A stretch of DNA of 14,980 nucleotides from SG8-41 sp035456985 (GTDB taxonomy: Bacteria; Pseudomonadota; Gammaproteobacteria; Burkholderiales; SG8-41). Both the position numbers and the translations under genes were made by a program. Below the pieces are notes generated by a model that searched no databases, was not told the origin of the DNA, and saw only the letters and a program-made list of their open reading frames with translations. Positions 6,521-14,383 of this stretch are shown here, piece after piece. Location of the stretch: the NCBI GenBank assembly GCA_035456985.1, contig DATICE010000169.1:1-14980 (forward strand), given 5' to 3'. How positions within the stretch are numbered: position 1 is the stretch's first letter; the number at the start of each line of letters is the position of its first letter.

Positions 6521-7320
6521 CCTCCGCATTGATCGACCGAGAATGGCGGCGCCATACGCCGCGGGAGCGGCTCGGACGCTTCGCGCTGTATTTCAGCCTG
6601 GTGATGGCGATCGTGGTGAGCCTGCGCACGGTGCAGGTCATTCCGGAGTTTCTCTACGATGCGCCCGAACAGGTCGCCGATCTGCTGAAGCGCATGTGGC
6701 CGATCGCCTGGTCGTTCTACCCGGGAGGCGTGCATGACGCGCTGATCGAGACGCTGCACATAGCGACGCTGGGAACGATGCTCGCCATCCTGATGGCGCT
6801 GCCGCTCGGGCTGCTCGCGGCGAGCAACATCACGCGCAGCGCGTGGCTCAACTATTTCGCCAAGCTGATGCTTGTGTCCTCGCGCTCGGTGAATTCGCTG
6901 GTGTGGGCGCTTCTCTTCGTCGCGATCTTCGGCCCCGGAGCGCTTGCCGGCACGATGGCGATCGCATTCCGTTCCATCGGGTTCGTGGGCAAGCTCCTGG
7001 GGGAGGCGCTGGAGGAGGCGCGGTCCGGTCCGATCGAGGCGCTACAGGCGGCGGGCGCGCCGTGGCCCTCGATACTCGTCAAGGGTTATTGGCCGCAGGT
7101 GGAGCCCGCGTTCTGGGCCATCGCGCTCTTCCGCTGGGATATCAGCGTGCGCGAGTCCGCCGTGCTGGGATTGGTCGGCGCCGGCGGCATCGGCATGGCG
7201 ATCGATACCGCCATGAACCTGTTCCAGTGGGACCAGGTGGCGGTGATGCTGGTCGCGATCTTCGTCGTGGTGATCGTCGCCGAGGTCGCGGTCACCTACA
7301 TCCGCAAGAAAATCATCTAG
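6517..7320 (+). CDS. phnE: Phosphonate-type ABC importer permease, second PhnE
   Basis: A 267-residue membrane permease, paralogous to the gene before it. The start ATG at 6517 shares four bases with the previous stop (ATGA), which decides the start and implies translational coupling. The EAA loop is E163-A-L-E-E, then IEALQAAGAPWPSI and the WPQVEP segment; LGLVGAGGIGM lies at 217-227. It is clearly diverged from the first PhnE, with a longer charged N-terminus (REWRRHTPRERLGR). Last gene of the importer; it converges on the acetyltransferase gene with only 15 bases between the stops and no terminator-like hairpin visible there. Confidence 0.92.
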   Translation: MTSALIDREWRRHTPRERLGRFALYFSLVMAIVVSLRTVQVIPEFLYDAPEQVADLLKRMWPIAWSFYPGGVHDALIETLHIATLGTMLAILMALPLGLLAASNITRSAWLNYFAKLMLVSSRSVNSLVWALLFVAIFGPGALAGTMAIAFRSIGFVGKLLGEALEEARSGPIEALQAAGAPWPSILVKGYWPQVEPAFWAIALFRWDISVRESAVLGLVGAGGIGMAIDTAMNLFQWDQVAVMLVAIFVVVIVAEVAVTYIRKKII

Positions 7321-7335
7321 GCGAGTCGGGCACCG

Positions 7336-7854
7336 TCAACCCAGCTTCTTTGCCAACTCGGAAAATTCCGGGGCGTATCTGACAAGGGTGCCCGGCGGCG
7401 GCAGGGCGCCCGCTTCCAGCTTGAACACCATGAACCTGTCGCCCGCGGGGTACTGGCTGCGCAGGCCGTGCTTTGCCGCGGGCTCGAAGCCGAATCGGGT
7501 GTAGTAGGGCGGGTCCCCGATCACGACGACGAAGCCGGCGCCCCACCGGTGGCATTCGGCAAGGCCGTTCTGGATGAGGCGCCTGCCCACGCCGTGCTTT
7601 TCGTGGTCAGGCAACACGGCCAAGGGCGCGAGCCCAAGCCCCACGACGCCGGCCCGCGGCCTGAGCGCGACGGGACTGAATACGATATGGCCGACGACAC
7701 TGTCCCCGTCGAGGGCCACCATTTCGATGACCGCCTTGCCGCCGGCGCGCAGGCGTTCCACCACGTTCGCCTCCGCGGCGGTGGGGAAGGCGGTCACGTG
7801 CACGCGGCGGATGGCGGCGGCATCCTCCAAACTCGCGGGCCGGATCAGTTCCAT
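7336..7854 (-). CDS. GNAT-family N-acetyltransferase (YhbS-like)
   Basis: A 172-residue protein with the GNAT fold. The acetyl-CoA loop is LAVLPDHEKHGVGRRLI (about 78-94), with the glycine pattern H-G-V-G-R-R, followed by the late motif GDPPYYTRFGFEPA (113-126). The P-Y-Y-x-R-F-G-F block is typical of the YhbS-like group (COG3153), whose acceptors are mostly unknown. An N-terminal IRPASLEDAAAIRRVHVTAF matches the usual first strand and helix. A GGGGAG lies just before the ATG. It diverges from the ParA gene across 129 bases; no function can be assigned from that. Confidence 0.88.
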   Translation of the reverse strand: MELIRPASLEDAAAIRRVHVTAFPTAAEANVVERLRAGGKAVIEMVALDGDSVVGHIVFSPVALRPRAGVVGLGLAPLAVLPDHEKHGVGRRLIQNGLAECHRWGAGFVVVIGDPPYYTRFGFEPAAKHGLRSQYPAGDRFMVFKLEAGALPPPGTLVRYAPEFSELAKKLG

Positions 7855-7891
7855 GTGCTCCCCAGAATGCTGACGTTACACCGGCTGCTGT

Positions 7892-7943
7892 CCGCCGGCC
7901 GGCGGCGCGGGTGCGACAGATGCCCTTGCCAATCGGTCGACCG
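7892..7943. other. Two palindromes between the acetyltransferase and ParA genes
   Basis: CCGCCGGCCGGCGG (7892-7905) and CGGTCGACCG (7934-7943) are both perfect palindromes in the 129-bp divergent intergenic region. The second lies just after TTGCCA (7926-7931), a 5/6 match to a -35 box for the parA direction, although no good -10 follows (best is TTTACG at 16 bp). They could be operators, but palindromes of this composition also arise by chance in GC-rich DNA. Confidence 0.25.
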
Positions 7944-7983
7944 CTAGTTTACGCTGCAAGCCGTTGATCGGGTAGGAAACCCC

Positions 7984-8748
7984 GTGGCGAAAGTGGCGGT
8001 TTTCAATCAGAAAGGGGGCGTCGGCAAGACGACCACGGCGCTCAATCTCGCGGCGCTGCTCGCCCGGCGCGGCGCCGATCCCCTCGTAATCGACCTCGAT
8101 CCGCAGGCCCACCTCACCGCCATCTGCGATGCCGCCGTGCACGCACCCGAGCGCAGCCTCTATGGCTACTACGCCCTCGGGGCCACGCTCGCCGGGCTCA
8201 TCAAGTTCGCCGGCGGGGGGGTCAAGATCATTCCCTCGCACCTGGACCTTGCCAAGGTGGACTCGCAGTTCGGCAAGGGTCCGAACGCGCTGAACCGCTT
8301 GAACTACGGCATCCTCAAGGAGAACCTCAACACCGACCGGCCGATCATCATGGATGCCTGTCCCATGCTCGGGGTGCTGTCGCTGAACAGCGTATTCGCG
8401 GCGGACCGGGTGCTGGTGCCGATTTCCACCGATTACCTCTCGATCAAGGGCGCCCTGCAGACGGAGCGGACGTTGAAGGCCCTCGAGCAGGTGCTAAAGA
8501 AGCGGATGGAGCGGCGTTATCTCCTGACGCGCTTCGATACACGGCGCAAGATGTCGTGGGCCATCGACCGGCAGATGAGGGAGCGCTTCGGTGTCGACGT
8601 CTGCGAGACGCGCATTGCCGAAAACGTGAGCCTGGCCGAGAGCCCGTTCCACAACCGCAGCGTATTCGGGCATGCGCCCGATAGCCGCGGCGCCCACGAT
8701 TACACGGCGCTCCTCGACGAATTGCAGACCTGCGGGTTCCTGGGGTGA
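7984..8748 (+). CDS. Orphan ParA/MinD-type P-loop ATPase
   Basis: A 254-residue ATPase of the ParA family. The deviant Walker A is K10-G-G-V-G-K-T-T, with the signature lysine K10. Walker A' is VIDLDPQAHLT (35-45), with the DxDPQ typical of ParA. The switch segment is IIMDACPMLGVLS (121-133), where DxPP is more usual. VPISTDYLSIKGA (145-157) is also typical. There is no N-terminal helix-turn-helix, so it resembles chromosomal or cargo-positioning ParAs more than plasmid autorepressing ones. No parB, parS-like site or replication gene is in the window. The start is GTG, supported by AGGA 6 bases upstream. Such orphans can position protein clusters, chemoreceptors or carboxysomes, but the partner here is unknown. 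Confidence 0.88.
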   Translation: MAKVAVFNQKGGVGKTTTALNLAALLARRGADPLVIDLDPQAHLTAICDAAVHAPERSLYGYYALGATLAGLIKFAGGGVKIIPSHLDLAKVDSQFGKGPNALNRLNYGILKENLNTDRPIIMDACPMLGVLSLNSVFAADRVLVPISTDYLSIKGALQTERTLKALEQVLKKRMERRYLLTRFDTRRKMSWAIDRQMRERFGVDVCETRIAENVSLAESPFHNRSVFGHAPDSRGAHDYTALLDELQTCGFLG

Positions 8749-8761
8749 GCGCTCGGCGGTA

Positions 8762-8789
8762 AGCGGCAGTTCGCCCACCACCTGCCGCT
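8762..8789. terminator. Hairpin between the convergent ParA and small-protein genes
   Basis: AGCGGCAG and CTGCCGCT form a perfect 8-bp stem around a 12-base loop. It lies 13 bases after the ParA stop and touches the stop codon of the minus-strand small gene. No T-tract follows on either strand, so it is a possible bidirectional terminator or mRNA 3'-end stabiliser, not a classical intrinsic terminator. Confidence 0.4.
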
Positions 8790-9010
8790 CACTTCTCCTG
8801 CTGCTGTTTGTTGATCAGGGCGACCACGTCCTCGAGGTCGAGCCCCTCTTTCTTGAGCGTCGGCGTGATCTCCTTGCACTCCAGGACCTCGCACTGTTGA
8901 TAGATCTGCCTGATCTTCTGCTCGGCCTCGGCCGGGTCGCGCGCCTGGACCTGGAGGTTTTCCACCAGGGAGCCCCCGCGCGTCCTGATCTTGAATCCAT
9001 ATTTATTCAT
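8789..9010 (-). CDS. Conserved small protein of 73 residues, unknown function
   Basis: The protein begins MNKYGFKIRTRGGSLVENLQ and ends NKQQQEK, with mixed alpha/beta character. A strand-rich start (YGFKIRTRGG, VENLQVQA) is followed by a helix with DPAEAEQKIRQIYQQC, then LECKEI. This looks like a small soluble fold such as those found as hypothetical proteins in betaproteobacteria; no catalytic motif is seen. Two cysteines (C40, C45) are close together. I chose the ATG at 9010, with GGACGG upstream. An in-frame ATG at 9025, 8 bases after the carbonic anhydrase stop, would add MTDGR. The gene follows the carbonic anhydrase gene on the same strand and is probably cotranscribed with it. Confidence 0.7.
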   Translation of the reverse strand: MNKYGFKIRTRGGSLVENLQVQARDPAEAEQKIRQIYQQCEVLECKEITPTLKKEGLDLEDVVALINKQQQEK

Positions 9011-9033
9011 ACGCCCGTCCGTCATCGTGTTAT

Positions 9034-9558
9034 TCAGTTGCCGTCCGTCCGGAATGTCTCCCGGTAGCGCCTGAATTTCTGGACGTAGTGGTCGGAGGCG
9101 GAGTTGATCCGCTGTATTTCTTCCTCCGAGAGGCTGCGCACTACCTTTCCCGGCGAGCCGATGACGAGGGAGCCATCGGGGATTTCCTTGCCCTCGGCGA
9201 CGAGCGCGTTCGCGCCGATCAGGCAGTTGCGGCCGATCCGGGCGCCGTTCAGGATCACCGCCTTGATGCCGATCAGAGAGCCGTCGCCAATGGTGCAGCC
9301 GTGCAGCATCGCCATGTGGCCGACACTCACATTCCTCCCGATGGTGAGGGGGATGCCGGGGTCCGTGTGCAGCACGCAACCGTCCTGGAGCTGCGAGTTC
9401 TCGCCGATGGTGATGGTGTCGTTGTCCCCGCGCACGATGCATCCGAACCAGACGCTCGCGTTCGGCTCCAGCACCACCGAGCCGATCACGACCGCATCCG
9501 GCGCGATCCAGTAATCGCCCTTGCAGACGACCCTGCGCTCTTCGAACGAAAATTTCAT
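9034..9558 (-). CDS. Gamma-class carbonic anhydrase family protein
   Basis: A 174-residue left-handed beta-helix protein built from hexapeptide repeats ([LIV]-G-x-x-x-x), active as a trimer in the family. The three zinc histidines are present at H64 (GCVLHTD), H81 and H86 (VGHMAMLHG). The network residues R43 and D45 (VRGDND) and Q57/D59 (QLQDGCV) are also kept. The acidic loop that carries the proton-shuttle glutamate in archaeal Cam is absent, as in the shorter CamH/YrdA-like group, so CO2 hydration is possible but not certain. A C-terminal helix (SLSEEEIQRINSASDHYVQ) is typical. The start codon has no clear Shine-Dalgarno. It is followed closely by the 73-residue small gene. Confidence 0.92.
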   Translation of the reverse strand: MKFSFEERRVVCKGDYWIAPDAVVIGSVVLEPNASVWFGCIVRGDNDTITIGENSQLQDGCVLHTDPGIPLTIGRNVSVGHMAMLHGCTIGDGSLIGIKAVILNGARIGRNCLIGANALVAEGKEIPDGSLVIGSPGKVVRSLSEEEIQRINSASDHYVQKFRRYRETFRTDGN

Positions 9559-9585
9559 GCGGGGAGGGCCATCGGATGTGCGCGA

Positions 9586-9591
9586 ATTATA
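9586..9591 (-). promoter_or_regulatory. Consensus -10 element (TATAAT) ahead of the carbonic anhydrase gene
   Basis: A perfect TATAAT on the minus strand lies 27 bases upstream of the carbonic anhydrase ATG, in the 42-base gap after the ABC ATPase gene. No good -35 box is found at 16-18 bp (it would fall in the end of the ATPase gene). A start near 9579 would leave a leader of about 20 nt. It suggests that the carbonic anhydrase and small-protein pair is its own unit. Confidence 0.4.
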
Positions 9592-9600
9592 TAGGATGTG

Positions 9601-10415
<815 letters not shown>

Positions 10416-10419
<4 letters not shown>

Positions 10420-11183
10420 GACTCGCCCCACGAGTAGCGGCGATTGAGGTAGCGGAAAAACGCATCGAAGCACACGCCAAGCACGCCAATCAACGCCATG
10501 CCCACCAGCACCTTGTCCGCGCGCAGGATCTCCATGCCGTTGGCGATGAGGTAGCCCAGCCCGGAACGCGCCGCGACCAGCTCCGCGGCGATGATCGCGG
10601 CCCACCCCGTTCCGAAAGAGATGCGCATCCCAACCACGATGCTGGGCAGCGCCGCGGGAAGGATGACCTTCCGGAACAGCGAGGCCTGGTCGGTGCACCC
10701 GAGAACCTGGCCCGCATGGATCAGGACGGGATCGATCCGCTTCACCCCGGCGATGGTGGAGAGCAGGGTGGGGAAGAACGTCGCGACGCATACCACAAAC
10801 ACCTTGCCCGCCTCGCCGATGCCGAACCAGAGAATCGCGAGGGGAATCCACGCGAGCGGCGAGATCGGCCGGAACAGCTCGACGAAAGGATCGATGATCT
10901 TTTCCATCCGGCGCGACCAGCCCATGACGAGCCCGAGGGGAATCGCGATCGCCCCGGTGATGCACCACGCAGAGAGCACTCTGGCGAGGGACGTCCCGGC
11001 ATGGACGAACAGCTCACCGCTTGCGAACAGAGTCCAGAGCTCGCGTGCGGCCAGTTGCGGCGGCGGCAGCAGCGAAACATGCGGCTGGAACACTGCGATG
11101 ACGAGCTGCCAGACGATCAGGATCACCACTACCGCCCACACCAGCGGCAGCAGCTGCCCGAGCGCCTTCCCGGTATTCGACAT
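10416..11183 (-). CDS. Nitrate/sulfonate/taurine-type ABC importer permease
   Basis: A 255-residue inner-membrane permease of the SsuC/TauC group with about six membrane segments: an N-terminal anchor at about 12-32, then clusters around 73-87, 108-140 and 187-245. The EAA-type coupling loop reads LGCTDQASLFRKVILPAALP (about 161-180), and SPLAWIPLAILWFGIGE is the typical central motif. The ATG has no visible Shine-Dalgarno; instead a strong hairpin ends 5 bases before it. The stop overlaps the GTG of the ATPase gene. Confidence 0.93.
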
Positions 11184-11188
11184 CGCTT

Positions 11189-11211
11189 GCGGGGGAGAGC
11201 CGGGCCCCCGC
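11189..11211 (-). other. Strong intercistronic hairpin before the permease start codon
   Basis: On the transcribed strand, GCGGGGG and CCCCCGC pair perfectly over 7 G/C bp around a 9-base loop. The base of the stem is 5 nt from the permease ATG and about 23 nt past the binding-protein stop. It occupies the place where a Shine-Dalgarno should be. It probably protects the binding-protein mRNA end and keeps permease translation low (inferred). Confidence 0.6.
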
Positions 11212-11234
11212 TGGAGGGACCCGGCGCGCAGGGG

Positions 11235-12215
11235 CTACTTCTTCACCTCGGCGAGCGCTTTCTGGGCAAAGGTCGCGTTGACCTTGGCGTTGTCCTCGGG
11301 CTTGAGGATCCCGGCCTGTTTCAGGAATTTCGTGTAGGCCTCGATCGTCGTCTTTTCCGGTACGACGTTCAGGCTGTAGACCGAGATGCCTTCCGCGAGC
11401 GAGTAGTTGATGACGCCTTCCGGAAAGCCGATCTGCTTGGTCCACATCTTCGCCGCGCCTTTCGGATCCTTCAGGATGAAGGCGATCGCCCTGACGTTCG
11501 CCGTCACCAGGTCCTGCACGATTCCGGGATACTTCGCCAGGAAATCATTGTGGACGTACTCGCCGTTGCCGACGTAATGGCCCTGCATGATCGGCATGAT
11601 CTTCTCGGCCTTGATCAGCACTTTCGAGTGGCCGGCCGCGAGCGCGTTCGAGACGTGCGGGTCCCAGGTGATGCCGGCCTCGACCGACTTGTTCTGCAGC
11701 AGGGTGGGAATCTGGGCGCCATCGGTCTTGAACAGCGTTATATCGGTCTGCTTGAGCCCGGCATCCGCCAGCGCCTTGAGCAGCAACGGATACTGCTGCG
11801 AGCCTTCGCCGGGGAATGCGACTCTCTTACCTTTCAGCTGGGCGACGGATTTCACCGTCGAATCCCTGGGCACCAGGATCGCGGTCTGCTCGAGGATGGT
11901 GATGGCGACGAGCGTCGAAGGCAGGCGCGAGGCGGCGATGATCGCCGGCCCCATGCCAGCCGAGGCCATCTGCAGCTCGCCGGCGGCCATCGCCTGGTTC
12001 TCGGGCGCGCCGTAGGCGAAGTTGCGGAACACCACCTTGATCTTGTGCTTCTTCTCGATCGGGTCGAGCAATCCCAGCTCGCGCGCCACGTAGATCGGCA
12101 TCGTTGCGGGCTGCACCCCGTAGTTCACGACTTGCTGCGCGAGGGCCGGCGCGCAGCCGGCCGCCATTGCCAGCGCCGCTCCCGTGAATCCCAGCCACTG
12201 TTTCGAGATCTTCAT
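11235..12215 (-). CDS. Nitrate/sulfonate/taurine-type ABC importer periplasmic binding protein
   Basis: A 326-residue binding protein of the SsuA/TauA/NMT1-like group. The signal peptide runs to about A26 (A-L-A before Q27-Q). A cysteine at 21 (MAAGC) gives a poor lipobox, so a soluble periplasmic protein is more likely. Core features are NYGVQPATMPIYVARELGL (31-49), the helix-loop around GELQMASAGMGPAI (79-92), VAQLKGKRVAFPGEGS (123-138) and GITWDPHVSNALAAG (180-194). The ligand is not determinable; the family spans alkanesulfonates, taurine, nitrate, aromatic acids and thiamine precursors. No sulfonate monooxygenase or nitrate reductase is adjacent. The gene follows hppA by 80 bases on the same strand. 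Confidence 0.92.
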   Translation of the reverse strand: MKISKQWLGFTGAALAMAAGCAPALAQQVVNYGVQPATMPIYVARELGLLDPIEKKHKIKVVFRNFAYGAPENQAMAAGELQMASAGMGPAIIAASRLPSTLVAITILEQTAILVPRDSTVKSVAQLKGKRVAFPGEGSQQYPLLLKALADAGLKQTDITLFKTDGAQIPTLLQNKSVEAGITWDPHVSNALAAGHSKVLIKAEKIMPIMQGHYVGNGEYVHNDFLAKYPGIVQDLVTANVRAIAFILKDPKGAAKMWTKQIGFPEGVINYSLAEGISVYSLNVVPEKTTIEAYTKFLKQAGILKPEDNAKVNATFAQKALAEVKK

Positions 12216-12222
12216 GTGCGGA

Positions 12223-12232
12223 CCCCCCTCCT
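12223..12232 (-). promoter_or_regulatory. Very strong ribosome binding site of the binding-protein gene
   Basis: AGGAGGGGGG on the mRNA strand ends 7 bases before the ATG at 12215. It contrasts with the missing site of the following permease gene and fits the expected excess of periplasmic binding protein over membrane components. I see no clear promoter or terminator in the 80-bp gap after hppA (12216-12295). Confidence 0.55.
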
Positions 12233-12295
12233 GTAGCGATTGATCAGGCCTGCGTTCTCATGCGACGGTACGCGTTCCCCGCGCCCGGCCTACTA

Positions 12296-14368
12296 CTATA
12301 GCAGCGGCACGATGAGGAGGGCGACGATATTGATGATCTTGATCAGCGGGTTTACCGCCGGCCCTGCGGTGTCCTTGTAGGGGTCACCCACCGTGTCGCC
12401 GGTGACCGCGGCCTTGTGGGCGTCGGAACCCTTGCCGCCGTGGTTGCCGTCCTCGATGTACTTTTTGGCGTTGTCCCACGCGCCGCCGCCGGTGGTCATC
12501 GAGATCGCCACGAAAAGACCGGTCACGATCGTGCCCATCAGCACGCCGCCGAGGGCTTTCACGCCTGCGCCGGGCCCCATCAGCCAGTTCATGCCGAATG
12601 CGACTACGATCGGCACCAGCACCGGCAGGAGCGATGGCACCATCATTTCCTTGATCGCGGCGCGGGTGAGCATGTCCACTGCACGCGAGTAATCGGGCTT
12701 GGCGGTGCCTTCCATGATGCCCTTGATCTCCTTGAACTGGCGGCGCACCTCGACCACCACCGATCCGGCGGCGCGCCCGACCGCCTCCATCGCCATCGCG
12801 CCAAAGAGGTAGGGCACGAGTCCCCCGATGAAGAGCCCGATCACGACCGCAGGATCGGATAGATCGAAGGAGAGCGTGCGCCCCTTCGCCTCGAGCGCGT
12901 GCGTGTAGTCGGCGAACAGCACCAGCGCGGCGAGCCCCGCGGAGCCGATGGCGTAGCCCTTGGTCACCGCCTTGGTCGTGTTGCCGACGGCGTCCAGCGG
13001 ATCGGTGATAGCGCGCACTTCCTTCGGCAGCTTGGCCATCTCGGCGATGCCGCCCGCGTTGTCGGTGATCGGGCCGTAGGCGTCGAGCGCGACGATCATC
13101 CCGGTCATCGAGAGCATCCCGGTCGCGGCGATCGCAAGCCCGTAGAGCCCGGCGAGCTGGTAGGCGGCCCAGATGCCCCCGCACACCGCGAGCACCGGCC
13201 AGGCGGTCGCCCGCATCGAGACGCCGAGCCCGGCGATGATGTTCGTCGCATGCCCGGTTGTCGAGGCCGAGGCGATATGCCGCACCGGAGCGTATTCGGT
13301 CGCGGTGTAGTACTCGGTGATGACCACCATGAGGGCCGTCAGCACCAGCCCGACCAGCGACGCTGCGAAGAGCCTCAACGGTGTCAGCTCCGCGTACTGC
13401 GCGCTGATGTTGCCCATCATCGCCCAGGTGACGACGGCAAAGAGCACGGCCGCGATGACCCCCGAGACGATCAGGCCCCGATAGAGCGCGTTCATGATCT
13501 TGCCGCCGGGGCGGACCTTGACGAAGAAGCAGCCGATGATGGAGGCGAGGATCGAAGCGCCGCCCAGCGCGAGGGGATAGGTCACCGCGAGATGCCTCAC
13601 TTCCGGCGCCGACAGCAGCAGCGCGCCGAGCAGCATGGTCGCGATGATGGTGACAGCGTAGGTCTCGAAGAGATCCGCGGCCATGCCGGCGCAATCGCCG
13701 ACGTTGTCGCCCACGTTGTCCGCGATTACGGCCGGGTTGCGCGGGTCGTCCTCCGGAATGCCGGCCTCGACCTTGCCGACGAGGTCCGCCCCGACGTCGG
13801 CGCCCTTGGTGAAGATGCCGCCGCCGAGGCGGGCGAAGATCGAGATGAGCGAACCGCCAAAGGCGAGCCCCACCAGGGGATGGGCAATCTCCTTGATCGA
13901 GGCGCCGTGCGTCGCCGACTCGAGCAGCACCCAGAAGAACCCGGTGACGCCGAGCAGCCCCAGGCCCACCACCAGCATGCCGGTGATGGCGCCGCCGCGG
14001 AAGGCGAGGGTGAGCGCCTCGTTCAGTCCCTTGCGCGCGGCCTCCGCCGTGCGCAGGTTGGAGCGCACCGAGACATTCATGCCGATGTAGCCCGCGAGGC
14101 CGGAGAGGATCGCGCCGATGGCGAAGCCGACGGCCGTCGTCCACGAGCCGAGCGCCACCCCGATGACGATGAAGAGCACCACGCCGACGATGCCGATCGT
14201 CCGGTACTGGCGGTTGAGATAGGCGGTCGCGCCCTGCTGCACTGCAGCCGCGATCTCGCGCATGCGCTCGTTGCCCGCGGGCTGGGCAAGGACCCACCGG
14301 ATCGAGGCCGCTCCGTAGGCGAGCGCGATGAGCGCGCAGATCAGTGCGAACAACAGGCCGTATGACAT
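12296..14368 (-). CDS. hppA: Membrane-bound proton-pumping pyrophosphatase, K+-independent type
   Basis: A 690-residue integral membrane enzyme, the normal length for the family, with about 16 membrane helices. It hydrolyses PPi and pumps protons across the inner membrane. Substrate motifs are present: D191-V-G-A-D-L-V-G-K-V-E, D217-N-V-G-D-N-V-G-D, D429-A-Y-G-P-I-T-D-N-A-G-G and G657-D-T-V-G-D-P-Y-K-D-T. The subclass site reads G462-N-T-T-K466-A-V-T469. Lys and Thr at these places mark K+-independent H+-PPases, where K+-dependent ones have Ala and Gly/Ala. The start ATG at 14368 has GGGGGG about 7 bases upstream. Two TAG codons end the frame (12298-12296 and the next in-frame triplet). It is 15 bases downstream of pfp and almost surely cotranscribed with it. 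Confidence 0.97.
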   Translation of the reverse strand: MSYGLLFALICALIALAYGAASIRWVLAQPAGNERMREIAAAVQQGATAYLNRQYRTIGIVGVVLFIVIGVALGSWTTAVGFAIGAILSGLAGYIGMNVSVRSNLRTAEAARKGLNEALTLAFRGGAITGMLVVGLGLLGVTGFFWVLLESATHGASIKEIAHPLVGLAFGGSLISIFARLGGGIFTKGADVGADLVGKVEAGIPEDDPRNPAVIADNVGDNVGDCAGMAADLFETYAVTIIATMLLGALLLSAPEVRHLAVTYPLALGGASILASIIGCFFVKVRPGGKIMNALYRGLIVSGVIAAVLFAVVTWAMMGNISAQYAELTPLRLFAASLVGLVLTALMVVITEYYTATEYAPVRHIASASTTGHATNIIAGLGVSMRATAWPVLAVCGGIWAAYQLAGLYGLAIAATGMLSMTGMIVALDAYGPITDNAGGIAEMAKLPKEVRAITDPLDAVGNTTKAVTKGYAIGSAGLAALVLFADYTHALEAKGRTLSFDLSDPAVVIGLFIGGLVPYLFGAMAMEAVGRAAGSVVVEVRRQFKEIKGIMEGTAKPDYSRAVDMLTRAAIKEMMVPSLLPVLVPIVVAFGMNWLMGPGAGVKALGGVLMGTIVTGLFVAISMTTGGGAWDNAKKYIEDGNHGGKGSDAHKAAVTGDTVGDPYKDTAGPAVNPLIKIINIVALLIVPLL

Positions 14369-14383
14369 GACATCCCCCCTGGG

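Noticed and set aside
7984..8748. ParA as a sign of an integrated plasmid or other mobile element
   Set aside because: No ParB, replication, integrase, transposase or terminal repeats nearby, and the flanking genes look like ordinary chromosome.
9555..9572. Five-codon upstream frame (M-A-L-P-A-stop) whose stop overlaps the carbonic anhydrase start
   Set aside because: No ribosome site of its own and far too short to tell from chance.
10420..10968. Upstream extension of the ABC ATPase frame into the permease gene, suggesting a fused 455-aa protein
   Set aside because: The extension is an off-frame reading of the permease. The GTG at 10419 overlaps the permease stop and is where ATPase similarity begins.
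12899..14365. A 488-codon plus-strand open frame antisense to hppA
   Set aside because: Same GC-driven antisense artefact, with composition unlike a real protein.
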